Assembly: GCA_900769285.1 (NCBI GenBank)
Contig: CAAGGB010000041.1
Coordinates: forward strand, 1-21,001
Direction: 5' to 3'
DNA length: 21,001 nt
Source: Victivallales bacterium
Lineage (GTDB): Bacteria; Verrucomicrobiota; Lentisphaeria; Oligosphaerales; Oligosphaeraceae
Under the pieces are notes generated by a model that was not told the DNA's origin, did not search any database, and worked only from the letters and a program-made list of their open reading frames with translations. Below, one piece after another: positions 1 to 7,723 of the stretch (the stretch's first letter is position 1; each line of letters starts with the position of its first letter). Position numbers and translations under genes: made by a program.

Positions 1-912
1 ATCTACTTTCCGGAAGGCGCGCCTCATGGTGGTCTCGTCTCCCCATGCCTCTCGCTGTCCGTCGGGGTTGAGGATGCGGCACAGACCTGTAAGATGGTTT
101 CGCTGCAGTTGCCAGCCCTGTCGGGCGTCGAGCACCTCCCACCAAATCTTGGCGTCCATGACCCCAAGACGCAGGTTTACGGCGCCCTGGGGCACCAGCG
201 GCGACGAGGATGACGGCTCCGCCTGTCCGGATTGCACCCGGCGCAGCCAGTTCGCGTAGAACAGGGCGTGATGCTGGGCCAGCTGCTTCACCAACTGCAG
301 GTCCTTCAGCGGCGAGCCGAAGGAGACGTCCTTCACCACCTGCTGCGGCACGACCTGCTCGATGTAGTGGTCCAGCCGATAGGTGGTGCCGTTCGCGCCC
401 AGCGCGGGTGCCGGCTCGCCGCCAAAGAGCGTGTAGAGGTAACGCAGCGTGACGTCCTCGGGATTGCACAGATTGAGCACGGGCTCCTGGCTCGCCGCCG
501 TCATCCGCGTCAGGTCGCGGTCCGTGTAGGGAATGGCCGCGCCCAGCAGGATGGCACGCCGGACGCTCAGACCGCGCGACGCCATCGCCGCCAGCAACCG
601 CACCGTGGTGCGTCCGCCCAGCGAATGTCCCACGAGCGTCAGCGAGGCGCGGTCGGCAGGTGTCAGCCGCTCCAGCTCGCGCAGCAGTTTCTGCGCATGG
701 AGGTCAGCGTTGCGGACGCTGTCGCCCCACAGTCCGTTGCCGTCCCAGTCACGGAAGACCACGTTTGCCTGCGGGAAGGCCAGGCGCAGCTCGGCCAGCA
801 CCTTCTCGTCGGGGGAGCCGCAGCGCAGCCAGCCAGGCACATACCATACGGTCTCCGCCGCCAGGATGCCCAGCGGCAGGCAAAGCATGGCCAGAGGCAG
901 CAGGACACCCAT
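1..912 (-). CDS. Secreted alpha/beta hydrolase, 3' end cut by window edge
   Basis: The reading frame is open from an ATG at 912 down to base 1 with no stop, so 304 codons are visible and the C-terminus is missing. Residues 1-19 form a signal peptide (hydrophobic LLPLAMLCLPLGILAA, then Glu), so the product is probably exported. The clearest motif is the nucleophile elbow GHSLGG with Ser97, preceded by a hydrophobic strand (LTLV), as in lipases and esterases. A histidine pair near QHHALFY could supply the catalytic His, but I cannot assign the acid or His with certainty. The start follows GGAGG by 10 bases and lies 5 bases after the stop of the sialidase-like gene, so it is probably the last visible gene of the transporter operon. 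Substrate unknown. The fold call is firm; lipase, peptidase or esterase activity cannot be separated here. Confidence 0.75.
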   Translation of the reverse strand, partial: MGVLLPLAMLCLPLGILAAETVWYVPGWLRCGSPDEKVLAELRLAFPQANVVFRDWDGNGLWGDSVRNADLHAQKLLRELERLTPADRASLTLVGHSLGGRTTVRLLAAMASRGLSVRRAILLGAAIPYTDRDLTRMTAASQEPVLNLCNPEDVTLRYLYTLFGGEPAPALGANGTTYRLDHYIEQVVPQQVVKDVSFGSPLKDLQLVKQLAQHHALFYANWLRRVQSGQAEPSSSSPLVPQGAVNLRLGVMDAKIWWEVLDARQGWQLQRNHLTGLCRILNPDGQREAWGDETTMRRAFRKVD

Positions 913-917
913 CGCCG

Positions 918-2093
918 TCAGTCCTCCGCCAGTCGCCGGAAGTCGCGCACGCGGTGGAAGGTGGTGAGGTTGTTGTCGTGTGGGTTCTTGGCGCGTTCGT
1001 CGCCGGAGCGGCTGAGGACGAAGAGGTCGTCGCCGCTGATGACCAGGGTGGCGTAGTGGCGTGAGCCGCGGTCGCAGGGGCCGACGGCGACGAGGCCGGC
1101 GCACGTCCAGCGGATGAGGTCGGGCGAGTAGGACAGCCCCAGCCGTCGGCGCTCGTTCATGCGCCCGTCAATCTGGGAGTGGACCATCCAGTACAGCCGC
1201 GTCTGCTCATCGTAGGCCACGTGGAACTTGAGGTCGCCGCCCGGCACATGGAGCAGGAACAGCTCGCTGCCGTGCGGCGTCCGGATGCGGCTGATCTCCA
1301 GGGAGCCGTCGGGCTTCTCGACGCCCTTGAGGATGGCGCCGATGTCCGGATAGCCCGTGTTCGCGCGCATGAGCAGGATGACGGTGCGGTCCTCCGGGTC
1401 ATAGAACGGATGGCGCGGGTCGTAGATGCGCAGCGTGCTCGTCTCCAGGATGCCGGGCGCCGGCGCACGGTCGTAGGAGACCGGCAACTGCTGGACACCC
1501 GACGGCTGGGACGCCGCCAGCGCGCCGTCGGGGTTGTACGGCCGCGAGAACGTCCAGGCGCTCGCCTGGGTCAGGTCGTCATCCTCGCGGGCGCTGAGCA
1601 GCACCGGCGCGACGCCCGGCCAGGGATGGCCCTCGTAAATCCATTTCTCGTAGGTCAGGTACACCTTGCCGTGGCGATGGTCGACGGCGCCGCAGCTCTG
1701 GTGCCAACGGGGACAGTCGCAGAGGACGGACGGCGCCGTCCAGGTCTCGCCGTTGTCGTCGCTGCGCGTGATGACCAGCTTCCCCGTATGCCCCATCATG
1801 TAGAGCGACGTTCCGGCGCGGAACAGTATCTCGTGCATCATGGGCAACCGGGCGCCCGTCTCGCGCCAGGTCTCGCCGCGGTCGTCGCTCACCAGCACCC
1901 GCACCTGGTTCCCCGACGGATAGTCGCCCAGCGTCGAGCGCGGCCCGTCCAGGATGGCCGTCCCCGGACCGCCGAAGTCGACGGCGGCCACCAGCCGGCC
2001 GCCGAAGCCCTCCAGCAGCGCGGGCGTGTAGAGGTAGACGCCTGCAGGGTCAGGCGACGTGCAGATGACTTTCTCGTCGGCAATCAGGCGCAT
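918..2093 (-). CDS. Sialidase-fold (BNR repeat) protein, probable glycoside hydrolase relative
   Basis: A protein of 391 residues starting at ATG 2093, which follows an AGGAGAAGG Shine-Dalgarno; an upstream extension of the frame would overlap the ATPase gene and is rejected. It carries two clear Asp-box (BNR) motifs, SDDRGETW and SDDNGETW, about 50 residues apart, plus a degenerate third copy near the C-terminus (SYSPDLIRW). This is the pattern of six-bladed sialidase beta-propellers. The N-terminal strand reads YLYTPAL where true sialidases have the Arg-containing FRIP/YRIP motif, so the first residue of the arginine triad appears absent. No signal peptide is visible. It lies 34 bases after the ABC ATPase stop and 5 bases before the hydrolase start, hence one operon. 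It may be an intracellular glycosidase or a non-sialic-acid member of the superfamily; the fold is confident, the substrate unknown. Confidence 0.8.
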   Translation of the reverse strand: MRLIADEKVICTSPDPAGVYLYTPALLEGFGGRLVAAVDFGGPGTAILDGPRSTLGDYPSGNQVRVLVSDDRGETWRETGARLPMMHEILFRAGTSLYMMGHTGKLVITRSDDNGETWTAPSVLCDCPRWHQSCGAVDHRHGKVYLTYEKWIYEGHPWPGVAPVLLSAREDDDLTQASAWTFSRPYNPDGALAASQPSGVQQLPVSYDRAPAPGILETSTLRIYDPRHPFYDPEDRTVILLMRANTGYPDIGAILKGVEKPDGSLEISRIRTPHGSELFLLHVPGGDLKFHVAYDEQTRLYWMVHSQIDGRMNERRRLGLSYSPDLIRWTCAGLVAVGPCDRGSRHYATLVISGDDLFVLSRSGDERAKNPHDNNLTTFHRVRDFRRLAED

Positions 2094-2127
2094 GGACACC
2101 TTCTCCTTGCTTCGCTTGAGTGTAGGC

Positions 2128-2901
2128 TCACGGGTTGTTGACGCTGGACATCTTCGCCAGGAACGCGCGGGTGCGCTCCTGCTGTGGATGGTCCAGGACG
2201 TCGGCGGGACATCCCTGCTCGACGATGACGCCGCCCGCCATGAAGACGACGCGGTCGGCCACATTCCGCGCGAAGTCAATCTCGTGCGTGACGATGACCA
2301 TCGTCATGTGCTCGGCCGCCAGTTGGCGGATGACCTTGAGGATTTCGCCGGTCAGCTCGGGGTCGAGCGCCGACGTCGGCTCGTCGAAGAAGAGGATGTC
2401 GGGATGGTTGATGAGGGCGCGGGCGATGGAGACGCGCTGCTGCTGCCCGCCCGACAGCTGGAACGGATAGGCGTCCGCCTTCGACTTCAGCCCCATCTTG
2501 TCCAGCAGGGCCAGCGCCTCCTCGCGCACCTCGTCCGGGCGGCGGCGCTGGACGCAGATGGGCGCGTCGATGATGTTCTTCAGCACCGAGTAGTGCGGAA
2601 ACAGGTTGAAGTTCTGGAAGACGAGCCCGAACAGCGCCTTCACCTGCCGCAGCTCGTCCTTCCCCACATAGACGCTGCGGCCGTCCGTGCCCTCGCGGGC
2701 GACCACGCTGTCGCCAAACGCCAGCGTCCCGCGGTCCATCGTCTCCAGCAGCGTCGCGCAGCGCAGCAGCGTCGACTTTCCCGAGCCCGACGGCCCGATG
2801 ACCGCCACCACCTCGCCCTGCTCGACCGACAGCGACAGCCCCTTCAGCACGTCCAGCGTCCCGAAGCTCTTGTGCAGATTCTCGATTCTGAGTACAGCCA
2901 T
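2128..2901 (-). CDS. Polar amino acid ABC transporter, ATP-binding protein
   Basis: A 257-residue ABC ATPase of the GlnQ/HisP type that would power amino acid import on the cytoplasmic face. All nucleotide-binding motifs are intact: Walker A GPSGSGKST at 36-44, Q-loop around Q96, signature LSGGQQQR at 149-156, Walker B LFFDEPTSALDPE from about 170, and the H-loop histidine in VTHE. It is slightly longer than the usual 240-245 residues because of a short insertion (about 68-88) before the Q-loop. The start ATG at 2901 follows GGGAGGGA. The gene lies 24 bases after the permease stop and 34 bases before the sialidase-like gene. Together with one permease and one binding protein it makes a complete GlnHPQ-like importer in which the permease would act as a homodimer. 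The exact amino acid is not predictable from sequence. Confidence 0.95.
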   Translation of the reverse strand: MAVLRIENLHKSFGTLDVLKGLSLSVEQGEVVAVIGPSGSGKSTLLRCATLLETMDRGTLAFGDSVVAREGTDGRSVYVGKDELRQVKALFGLVFQNFNLFPHYSVLKNIIDAPICVQRRRPDEVREEALALLDKMGLKSKADAYPFQLSGGQQQRVSIARALINHPDILFFDEPTSALDPELTGEILKVIRQLAAEHMTMVIVTHEIDFARNVADRVVFMAGGVIVEQGCPADVLDHPQQERTRAFLAKMSSVNNP

Positions 2902-2925
2902 AGTTGCGTTCCCTCCCCCGCGCGC

Positions 2926-3588
2926 TCAGCGGTAGTAGTCGAGGCGGGCCTCGATGCGCTCCATCACGAGCGCCACCACGAAGTTGAAGACATAGTAGAA
3001 GACGCCGGCGACCACCAGCGCCACCATCGAGGACTGCGCGTTCGCCAGCTGCTTCGCGATCGTGAACATCTCCTGGACCGCCAGCACCTGCGCCAGCGAC
3101 GTGTCCTTCACCAGCGTGATGACCTCGTTCGTCACCGGCGGCACAATACGCTTGATGACCTGCGGCAGGATGATCTTGAAGAACGTCTGCGCCTTCGTGT
3201 ACCCCAGCACCGTCGCCGCCTCGTACTGGCCTACCGGTATCGACGTGATGCCCGCACGGTAAATCTCCGCGAAGTACGCCGAGTAGTTCAGCACAAACGC
3301 CACAATCACCGCCACGAAGGGCGGATAATTCTTCAGCGAGACACCAAACAGATAGTACGGCCCGAAGAAGACCACCAGCAACTGCAGCATCAGCGGCGTC
3401 CCACGCATCACCGAGACGTAGATGCGCGTCACATTCCGCAGCACCGCGTTCCGGCTCATCCGACCCAGCGCCACCACCAGACCAAACGGAAAGGTGAACA
3501 CTAGCGTCAGCACAAAAATCTGAACGGAAATCCACAGTCCGCCAAGCAGTTGCCTGGCTATCAGCTCCACATTGGACAGGTCCGGCAT
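2926..3588 (-). CDS. Polar amino acid ABC transporter, permease protein
   Basis: A 220-residue inner-membrane permease of the HisM/GlnP family. It has hydrophobic segments at roughly 18-40, 55-75, 85-105 and 185-205, the family motif RGTPLMLQL after the second segment, and the EAA-type cytoplasmic loop (GQYEAATVLGYTKAQTFFKIILPQ) that docks on the ATPase. ATG 3588 is chosen because translation from there begins directly with the family-like MPDLSNVELIARQLL. A GTG at 3627 in the same frame would add 13 charged, repeat-encoded residues (AGAASERRRPNP) and is less likely. Neither start has a good Shine-Dalgarno. The 260-base gap to the binding-protein gene holds a terminator-like hairpin, so this gene may be expressed at a lower level than the binding protein. 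Confidence 0.93.
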   Translation of the reverse strand: MPDLSNVELIARQLLGGLWISVQIFVLTLVFTFPFGLVVALGRMSRNAVLRNVTRIYVSVMRGTPLMLQLLVVFFGPYYLFGVSLKNYPPFVAVIVAFVLNYSAYFAEIYRAGITSIPVGQYEAATVLGYTKAQTFFKIILPQVIKRIVPPVTNEVITLVKDTSLAQVLAVQEMFTIAKQLANAQSSMVALVVAGVFYYVFNFVVALVMERIEARLDYYR

Positions 3589-3624
3589 AGGGTTGGGTCG
3601 TCGCCTCTCGCTCGCTGCTCCCGC

Positions 3625-3662
3625 CACTCACACACACTCACACACTCACTCGCACACGCACC
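3625..3662. repeat. Low-complexity CA/CTCA tract
   Basis: A run of irregular CA and CTCA units (as in CACTCACACACACTCACACA) just upstream of the permease start, in the untranslated gap after the binding-protein gene. The minus-strand transcript would carry a GU-rich stretch here. No coding role is apparent. Confidence 0.7.
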
Positions 3663-3743
3663 GGGGCAGGAGGCGCGGGGGCGGGAAACCGCCGCGCTCC
3701 GATGCGGGACAGGGCCGGCGCACACACGCGCCCCCCAGACACG

Positions 3744-3793
3744 AAAAAAGACAAGGCGGCCGGACCGCCCGCCACGGGGGGGGCGGTCCGGCC
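3744..3793 (-). terminator. Probable intrinsic terminator/attenuator between binding protein and permease genes
   Basis: A perfect 13-bp inverted repeat has arms GGCCGGACCGCCC at 3758-3770 and its complement at 3781-3793, with a 10-base loop. Read on the minus strand, the stem is followed after seven bases (GCCTTGTC) by six T residues at 3749-3744. This is the layout of a rho-independent terminator placed about 55 bases after the binding-protein stop. In binding-protein-dependent transport operons such partial terminators commonly let the periplasmic component be made in excess of the permease and ATPase. Confidence 0.75.
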
Positions 3794-3799
3794 AGCCGT

Positions 3800-3838
3800 C
3801 CTCCCGTGAGGGGAGGTCCGCCGGCCGGCCATCAGGCC
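3800..3838. repeat. Short inverted repeats after the binding-protein gene
   Basis: A 6-bp stem CCTCCC / GGGAGG (3800-3805 with 3811-3816) and a GGCC-ATCA-GGCC element (3827-3838) lie between the binding-protein stop and the larger terminator hairpin. They could stabilise the 3' end of the binding-protein transcript against exonucleases. This role is inferred from position only. Confidence 0.4.
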
Positions 3839-3848
3839 GTCTGACGCC

Positions 3849-4667
3849 TCATTCGGCCTTGAGGATGAAGACGATGCCGTCGCCCTTGTCCGCCTTGTTG
3901 GCGTGCCAGGCGTCGACGATCTTGGCGGCCGTGCCGTCCTTGACCATCTCCTTCAGGGTCTTCTGGACCTGGTCGCGCAGCGCGGTGTTGCCCTTCTTAA
4001 AGCCGATGCCGAACAGCTCGTCGGCGAGCTTCTCGTCGAGGATGACGAACTTGCCGTTGCTCTTGGAGCGGAGCTCCTCGGCGACGGCGCTGTCCAGGGC
4101 GATGGCGTCGACGGCGCCGGTCTCCAGCATGGTGCCGGCGGTGTTGTAGTCGGGGACAAGCTTGACCTCCTTGGCCGCGAACGTGGCGTCCTTCTCCTTC
4201 CGGGCCTTGAGGTACCCGTCGAGCGCCTCGGCGCCGGAGGAGCCGTCCTGGGCGACGATGACCTTGCCCTTCAGGTCGTCCAGGCCCTTGATGGGGCTGT
4301 CCTTGCGGACGAGGACGAGCTGCTTGTTCATGACATAGGGCTCGGTCCAGGTGTACTGGTTCTTGCGCTCCTCGGTCATGGTGAAGCCGTTCCAGATGCA
4401 GTCGATGGTGCCGGCGTTGATCTCGCTGTCCTTGGCGGCCCAGACGATGGGCTTCTTGACGAGCGTCCAGCCGTTGCGCTTCGCCACCTCGGCGGCCAGG
4501 TCGAGGTCAAAGCCGCGGTAGTCGCCCGTCTTGACGTCCTTGAAGCCATACGGGGGGAACTCAGCGTCGAAGCCGACGGTGAAGGTCTTCCCGGCCTCCT
4601 TGTTGCAGCCACACAGCGCGAGCGCGCAGATCGCCGCGACGCTCACAAGCCTCATCAGTCTCTTCAT
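3849..4667 (-). CDS. Polar amino acid ABC transporter, substrate-binding lipoprotein
   Basis: A 272-residue extracytoplasmic solute-binding protein (family 3, SBP_bac_3). The N-terminus MKRLMRLVSVAAICALALCGC is a lipoprotein signal with lipobox LCGC, giving Cys21 as the lipidated residue. The mature part opens with the family hallmark FTVGFDAEFPPYGF and the FDLDLAAEVAKRNG stretch, followed by the hinge-region motif IDCIWNGFTMTEERK typical of polar amino acid binders. The start ATG 4667 follows AAGAAGGGA; the frame is open further upstream but that part lacks a signal sequence. It is the first gene of the leftward operon, with a roughly 110-base leader and its own promoter-like sequence. Lipid anchoring fits the presence of Lnt in the same window. 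Specificity (glutamine, cystine, arginine or other) cannot be fixed. Confidence 0.93.
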   Translation of the reverse strand: MKRLMRLVSVAAICALALCGCNKEAGKTFTVGFDAEFPPYGFKDVKTGDYRGFDLDLAAEVAKRNGWTLVKKPIVWAAKDSEINAGTIDCIWNGFTMTEERKNQYTWTEPYVMNKQLVLVRKDSPIKGLDDLKGKVIVAQDGSSGAEALDGYLKARKEKDATFAAKEVKLVPDYNTAGTMLETGAVDAIALDSAVAEELRSKSNGKFVILDEKLADELFGIGFKKGNTALRDQVQKTLKEMVKDGTAAKIVDAWHANKADKGDGIVFILKAE

Positions 4668-4710
4668 GGTCAGTCCCTTCTTCTTTACTTCTTCTGTTTT
4701 TGCAGGTTGC

Positions 4711-4750
4711 AGGGCGCCCTTGCGCGCCTCCGGCCCGGTGGTCGCCGGGC
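4711..4750 (-). other. Structured leader of the binding-protein operon
   Basis: Within the 5' leader of the transporter operon there is a perfect 10-base palindrome AGGGCGCCCT (4711-4720) and a 6-bp stem GCCCGG / CCGGGC (4733-4738 with 4745-4750). They would fold in the leader RNA upstream of a purine-rich stretch that carries the ribosome binding site. I recognise no known riboswitch class. Confidence 0.35.
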
Positions 4751-4752
4751 AT

Positions 4753-4770
4753 CCGCGTGACCTCACGCGG
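4753..4770. promoter_or_regulatory. 18-bp palindrome, putative operator
   Basis: CCGCGTGACCTCACGCGG is a perfect inverted repeat with 8-bp arms around a central CC. It begins about 15 bases downstream of the -10-like hexamer of the leftward operon, just past the predicted start of transcription, where a repressor dimer would block elongation or initiation. The regulator is unknown and none is encoded in the window. Confidence 0.45.
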
Positions 4771-4784
4771 CGCAACAGGCGATT

Positions 4785-4812
4785 AATGTAGCTGGCCTAG
4801 CACCTTCTGCAA
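4785..4812 (-). promoter_or_regulatory. Putative promoter of the transporter operon
   Basis: On the minus strand TTGCAG (4812-4807) is separated by 16 bases from TACATT (4790-4785), followed by AAT. The -10 element matches four of six consensus positions and the -35 starts with TTG. It is one of few A/T-rich spots in a very GC-rich gap, and it lies upstream of both the palindrome and the binding-protein start. Confidence 0.45.
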
Positions 4813-4887
4813 CCCGACCGCGCACCGTTCCCCCGCGGCGCGGCACTTTTTTCCGTCCGGCCATGCGCACACCCCCGCTTCACATGG

Positions 4888-4893
4888 TATATT
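4888..4893 (+). promoter_or_regulatory. Putative -10 element for the exoribonuclease operon
   Basis: TATATT followed by GTG stands out in an otherwise C-rich region and lies seven bases before an in-frame ATG at 4901. No convincing -35 element is seen at the usual spacing; a T6 run at 4847-4852 lies farther upstream. The same TATATTGT octamer recurs at 13602. Together with the leftward promoter it makes 4668-4975 a divergent control region; I see no gene in it. Confidence 0.45.
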
Positions 4894-4975
4894 GTGCCCC
4901 ATGACTGACCCGCGCCCCGCGCCCCGGGACGCACCCCTCCCATGCACCCCGCACGCACCGATCCCCCCCGTACCA

Positions 4976-6946
4976 ATGGAATTCCCCGCACAGACCATCG
5001 TCGACTACTTCAGCAGCAACGACATCGCCCTCGGCGTCGTCTCCAAGGCCGGAGCCGAGCGCTTCCAGACCACCGGCGTCGCCGGGCACACCGACAAGGT
5101 GACGCCCAAGCAGGTCATCGCCGCCCATGGCCTCGCGGGCGCCGACGCCACCGCCGCCCTCGCCCGCACCATGGCCGACATCCGCGCTGCCATGGACGAC
5201 ATCGACCTCGACCTCCTCCACCAGGACCTCATCGAGCAGGGCGGCGGACAGAACCTCAAGGCCATCACCGAGACCTACTTCGGCGACACCGCGCCCCTCC
5301 ACCTCTCCGCCATGGCCCGCAAGCTCGCCGAGGACACACTCCGCTTCCGCCGCAACGGCCTCGACTTCCTCCCCAGGACACCCGAGGAGACCGCCGAAAT
5401 CCTCCGGCTCCGCAACGCCCGCGCCGAACGCGCCGCCCTCCGCGAACGCTCCACCCAGTGGCTCCACGACGTCCTCGCCGAGAAGACCGCCGACGTCCCC
5501 GCCGAGCAGGAGACGCTCGTCCGGCAGCTCACCGACTACCTCCTCCTCGGCTTCCAGTCCGACAGCGTCGCCCTCCTCAACGCCCTCGGCAGCAAGACGC
5601 CACTGCGCGAACTCGCCATCCGACTCCTCAAGCTCATCGGGCGCTACCCCGAGGGCGCCGACGAATTCCTCCTCGCCAACGGCATCCACGCCGGCTTCTC
5701 ACCCCAGACTCGCGAGGCCGCCGAGCACCTCACGCCCTACACACCCGACCCCGCACGCCTCGACTGCGCCGGACGAACCATCTTCTCCATCGACGACATC
5801 GAGACCAAGGACATCGACGACGCGCTCTCCTGCCGCCTCAACGAGGACGGCGAGCTCGAGGTCGGCATCTACATCGCCGACCCCGCCTCCTTCGTCCCCA
5901 AGGACTCCCTCCTGGACGAGGCCGCCGTCGAGCGACCCCTCTCCATGTACCTGCCCACCACCACCGTCACCATGTTTCCGGAGTCCCTCTCCTACAACTT
6001 CGCCTCCCTGGTCCAGGACCAGGTGCGGCCCTGCATGGCCTTCAACGCACTCTTCGACCGCGACCTCGAGCTCGTCGACTGGTCCCTCGCGCCCGCGCAG
6101 GCCACCATCACCCAGCGACTCACCTACGAGGAGGCCGACGACCTCATCCTCAACGCCAGGGGCGACATCCCCGACGCCCTCCGCAGCCTCGCGCGACTCG
6201 CCCGCAAGCTCCGCCGCGACCGCGAGGAGGACGGCGCCGTCACCCTCAGCAAGCCCGAATTCAAGATCCGCGTCCACGACGGCGACATCTCCATCAAGCG
6301 CATGGAGACCAACACCCCCTCCCACTGCCTCGTCAGCGAGCTCATGATCCTCTGCAACAACCTCGCCGCGCGCTACGCCCTCATCCACGACATCCCCATC
6401 ATCTACCGCGCCCAGGACAAGCCCCCACACCCCGTCGAGTCCGTCCACACCTACGACGCCTACGTCTTCGACCAGCAGGTCCGCAAGATGCAGCGCTCGC
6501 GGCTCTCCACCTACCCCGCGCCCCACTTCGGGCTCGGACTCGACCTCTACACCCAGGCCAGCTCGCCACTCCGCCGCTACGCCGACCTCATCATCCAGCG
6601 CCAGCTCTCCGCACACCTCCGCGGACTCCCGCTCCCCTACCGCCAGGAGGAGCTCTTCACCGTCCTCGACAACGTCGACCGCACCGCCGCCCAGAACAAG
6701 GCCCTCGAGCGCGAGGCCAACACCTACTGGACGCTCGAGTACATCCGCCGCAACCTCATCGGCACCGAGGCCACCGCCACCATCCTCCGCACCGAGGGCA
6801 GCTTCATCCTCGGCGAGCTCGACGAGCTCTGCGTCCGCGGAACCGTCTACGCCCGCGAGCACCTCCGCCCCGGCGACCACATCCGCGTCTCCATCCAGGA
6901 GGCGCACCCCGACGCCGCGCGCCTCGTCCTCGAAATGCTCCCCTAA
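4976..6946 (+). CDS. RNase II/R family 3'-5' exoribonuclease (RNB domain)
   Basis: A 656-residue protein with a complete RNB catalytic domain. The motif SIDDIETKDIDDAL gives the four acidic residues D273, D279, D281 and D282 with the same spacing as D201, D207, D209 and D210 of E. coli RNase II; D281 matches the catalytic one. SPLRRYAD (Arg533/Arg534) matches the RNA-positioning arginine motif. The N-terminal ~260 residues do not look like the cold-shock domains of RNase R and may be helical or winged-helix, as in shorter RNase II-type enzymes of cyanobacteria and Deinococcus. The last ~60 residues may be a reduced S1-like domain. It would degrade RNA processively to nucleotides in the cytoplasm. 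Start choice is uncertain: ATG 4976 begins with plausible sequence, while ATG 4901 in the same frame adds a proline-rich 25-residue extension. It heads a compact gene run. Confidence 0.9.
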   Translation: MEFPAQTIVDYFSSNDIALGVVSKAGAERFQTTGVAGHTDKVTPKQVIAAHGLAGADATAALARTMADIRAAMDDIDLDLLHQDLIEQGGGQNLKAITETYFGDTAPLHLSAMARKLAEDTLRFRRNGLDFLPRTPEETAEILRLRNARAERAALRERSTQWLHDVLAEKTADVPAEQETLVRQLTDYLLLGFQSDSVALLNALGSKTPLRELAIRLLKLIGRYPEGADEFLLANGIHAGFSPQTREAAEHLTPYTPDPARLDCAGRTIFSIDDIETKDIDDALSCRLNEDGELEVGIYIADPASFVPKDSLLDEAAVERPLSMYLPTTTVTMFPESLSYNFASLVQDQVRPCMAFNALFDRDLELVDWSLAPAQATITQRLTYEEADDLILNARGDIPDALRSLARLARKLRRDREEDGAVTLSKPEFKIRVHDGDISIKRMETNTPSHCLVSELMILCNNLAARYALIHDIPIIYRAQDKPPHPVESVHTYDAYVFDQQVRKMQRSRLSTYPAPHFGLGLDLYTQASSPLRRYADLIIQRQLSAHLRGLPLPYRQEELFTVLDNVDRTAAQNKALEREANTYWTLEYIRRNLIGTEATATILRTEGSFILGELDELCVRGTVYAREHLRPGDHIRVSIQEAHPDAARLVLEMLP

Positions 6947-6973
6947 CCCACACACCGCACGCCACCACCATCC

Positions 6974-7723
6974 ATGGACAACGACCAGACACGCGACTGG
7001 GCCGCCCAGCGCTTCTCCGCCCACACCTTCGTCGGCGCCCGGGGCACCCTCCCCTTCCGCCTCCACGCGCCCACCACCATCCGCCGGGGACGCCGTCACC
7101 CGCTCCTCCTCCTCATGCACGGCGCCGGCAGCCTCGGCACCGACAACCGCCAGCAGCTCTTCCTCGCCGGCCTCTACGCCTCACAGCCACAGGTCCGCCT
7201 CGACGACCTCTTCATCGTCGCCCCACAGTGTCCCGTCTCGCCCCACTGGATCGACCACGGCGACTCCTGGCAGGGCACCGGCTTCCGCTTCTCGACCGAG
7301 CCCACCGCGCCCATGGCGCTCTGCCTCGAGCTGCTCGACACCCTCCTGGAGGACCTCCCCGTCGACCGCCGGCGCCTCGCCGTCGGCGGCGGCTCCATGG
7401 GCGGCTACGCCACCTGGGACCTCCTCGCCAGGCGCCCCGGGCTCTTCCGCGCCGCGTTCCCCATCTGCGGCGCCGCCGACCCCGCCACCGCCCCCCAGGC
7501 CGCACAGACACACCTCTGGATCACCCACGGCGAACAGGACACCTGCGTCCTCCCCGACAGCGCACGGCGCATGGCCGCCGCCCTACGACAGCTCGGCGCC
7601 GACCTCCGCCACACCGAATTCCCCGGCGTCGCCCACGACGCCTGGACCCCAACCCTCACCGACCCCGACTTCCACCGCTGGCTCAACGCCCACCTCTTCC
7701 CCGACCCGGAGAACACCCCATGA
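6974..7723 (+). CDS. Alpha/beta hydrolase, esterase/peptidase-like
   Basis: A 249-residue single-domain hydrolase without a signal peptide, related to phospholipase/carboxylesterase and dienelactone-hydrolase-like proteins. The oxyanion strand reads LLLLMHGAGSLGTDN, the nucleophile elbow GGGSMGGYATWDLL places Ser141, GEQDTCVLP supplies the likely acid Asp189, and GVAHDAW the likely His221, so a full catalytic triad is present. It starts 27 bases after the exoribonuclease stop without a recognisable Shine-Dalgarno (leader CCACCACCATCC). Its stop TGA overlaps the ATG of the next gene (ATGA), indicating translational coupling. Substrate is not known; short-chain esters or acyl groups are typical for this fold. 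Confidence 0.85.
   Translation: MDNDQTRDWAAQRFSAHTFVGARGTLPFRLHAPTTIRRGRRHPLLLLMHGAGSLGTDNRQQLFLAGLYASQPQVRLDDLFIVAPQCPVSPHWIDHGDSWQGTGFRFSTEPTAPMALCLELLDTLLEDLPVDRRRLAVGGGSMGGYATWDLLARRPGLFRAAFPICGAADPATAPQAAQTHLWITHGEQDTCVLPDSARRMAAALRQLGADLRHTEFPGVAHDAWTPTLTDPDFHRWLNAHLFPDPENTP

Noticed and set aside
232..1056. A 274-codon plus-strand frame at the left edge
   Set aside because: It lies opposite the alpha/beta hydrolase, whose signal peptide, GHSLGG motif and ribosome site are convincing. The plus frame has no recognisable domain.
3572..3844. Plus-strand open frames across the gap between permease and binding-protein genes
   Set aside because: They consist of translated CA repeats and hairpin arms (SHTHSHTHS type) with no ribosome site or domain.
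4831..4852. Hairpin-like CCGCGGCGCGG followed by T6 on the plus strand, considered as a terminator
   Set aside because: The stem is only four base pairs with a 3-base loop, and no plus-strand gene precedes it.
4942..7719. A long plus-strand frame through the exoribonuclease and hydrolase genes, continuous with the real 172-residue protein
   Set aside because: The translation is Arg/Pro/His low complexity, a frame shadow. Only its end from the ATG at 7720 is a gene.
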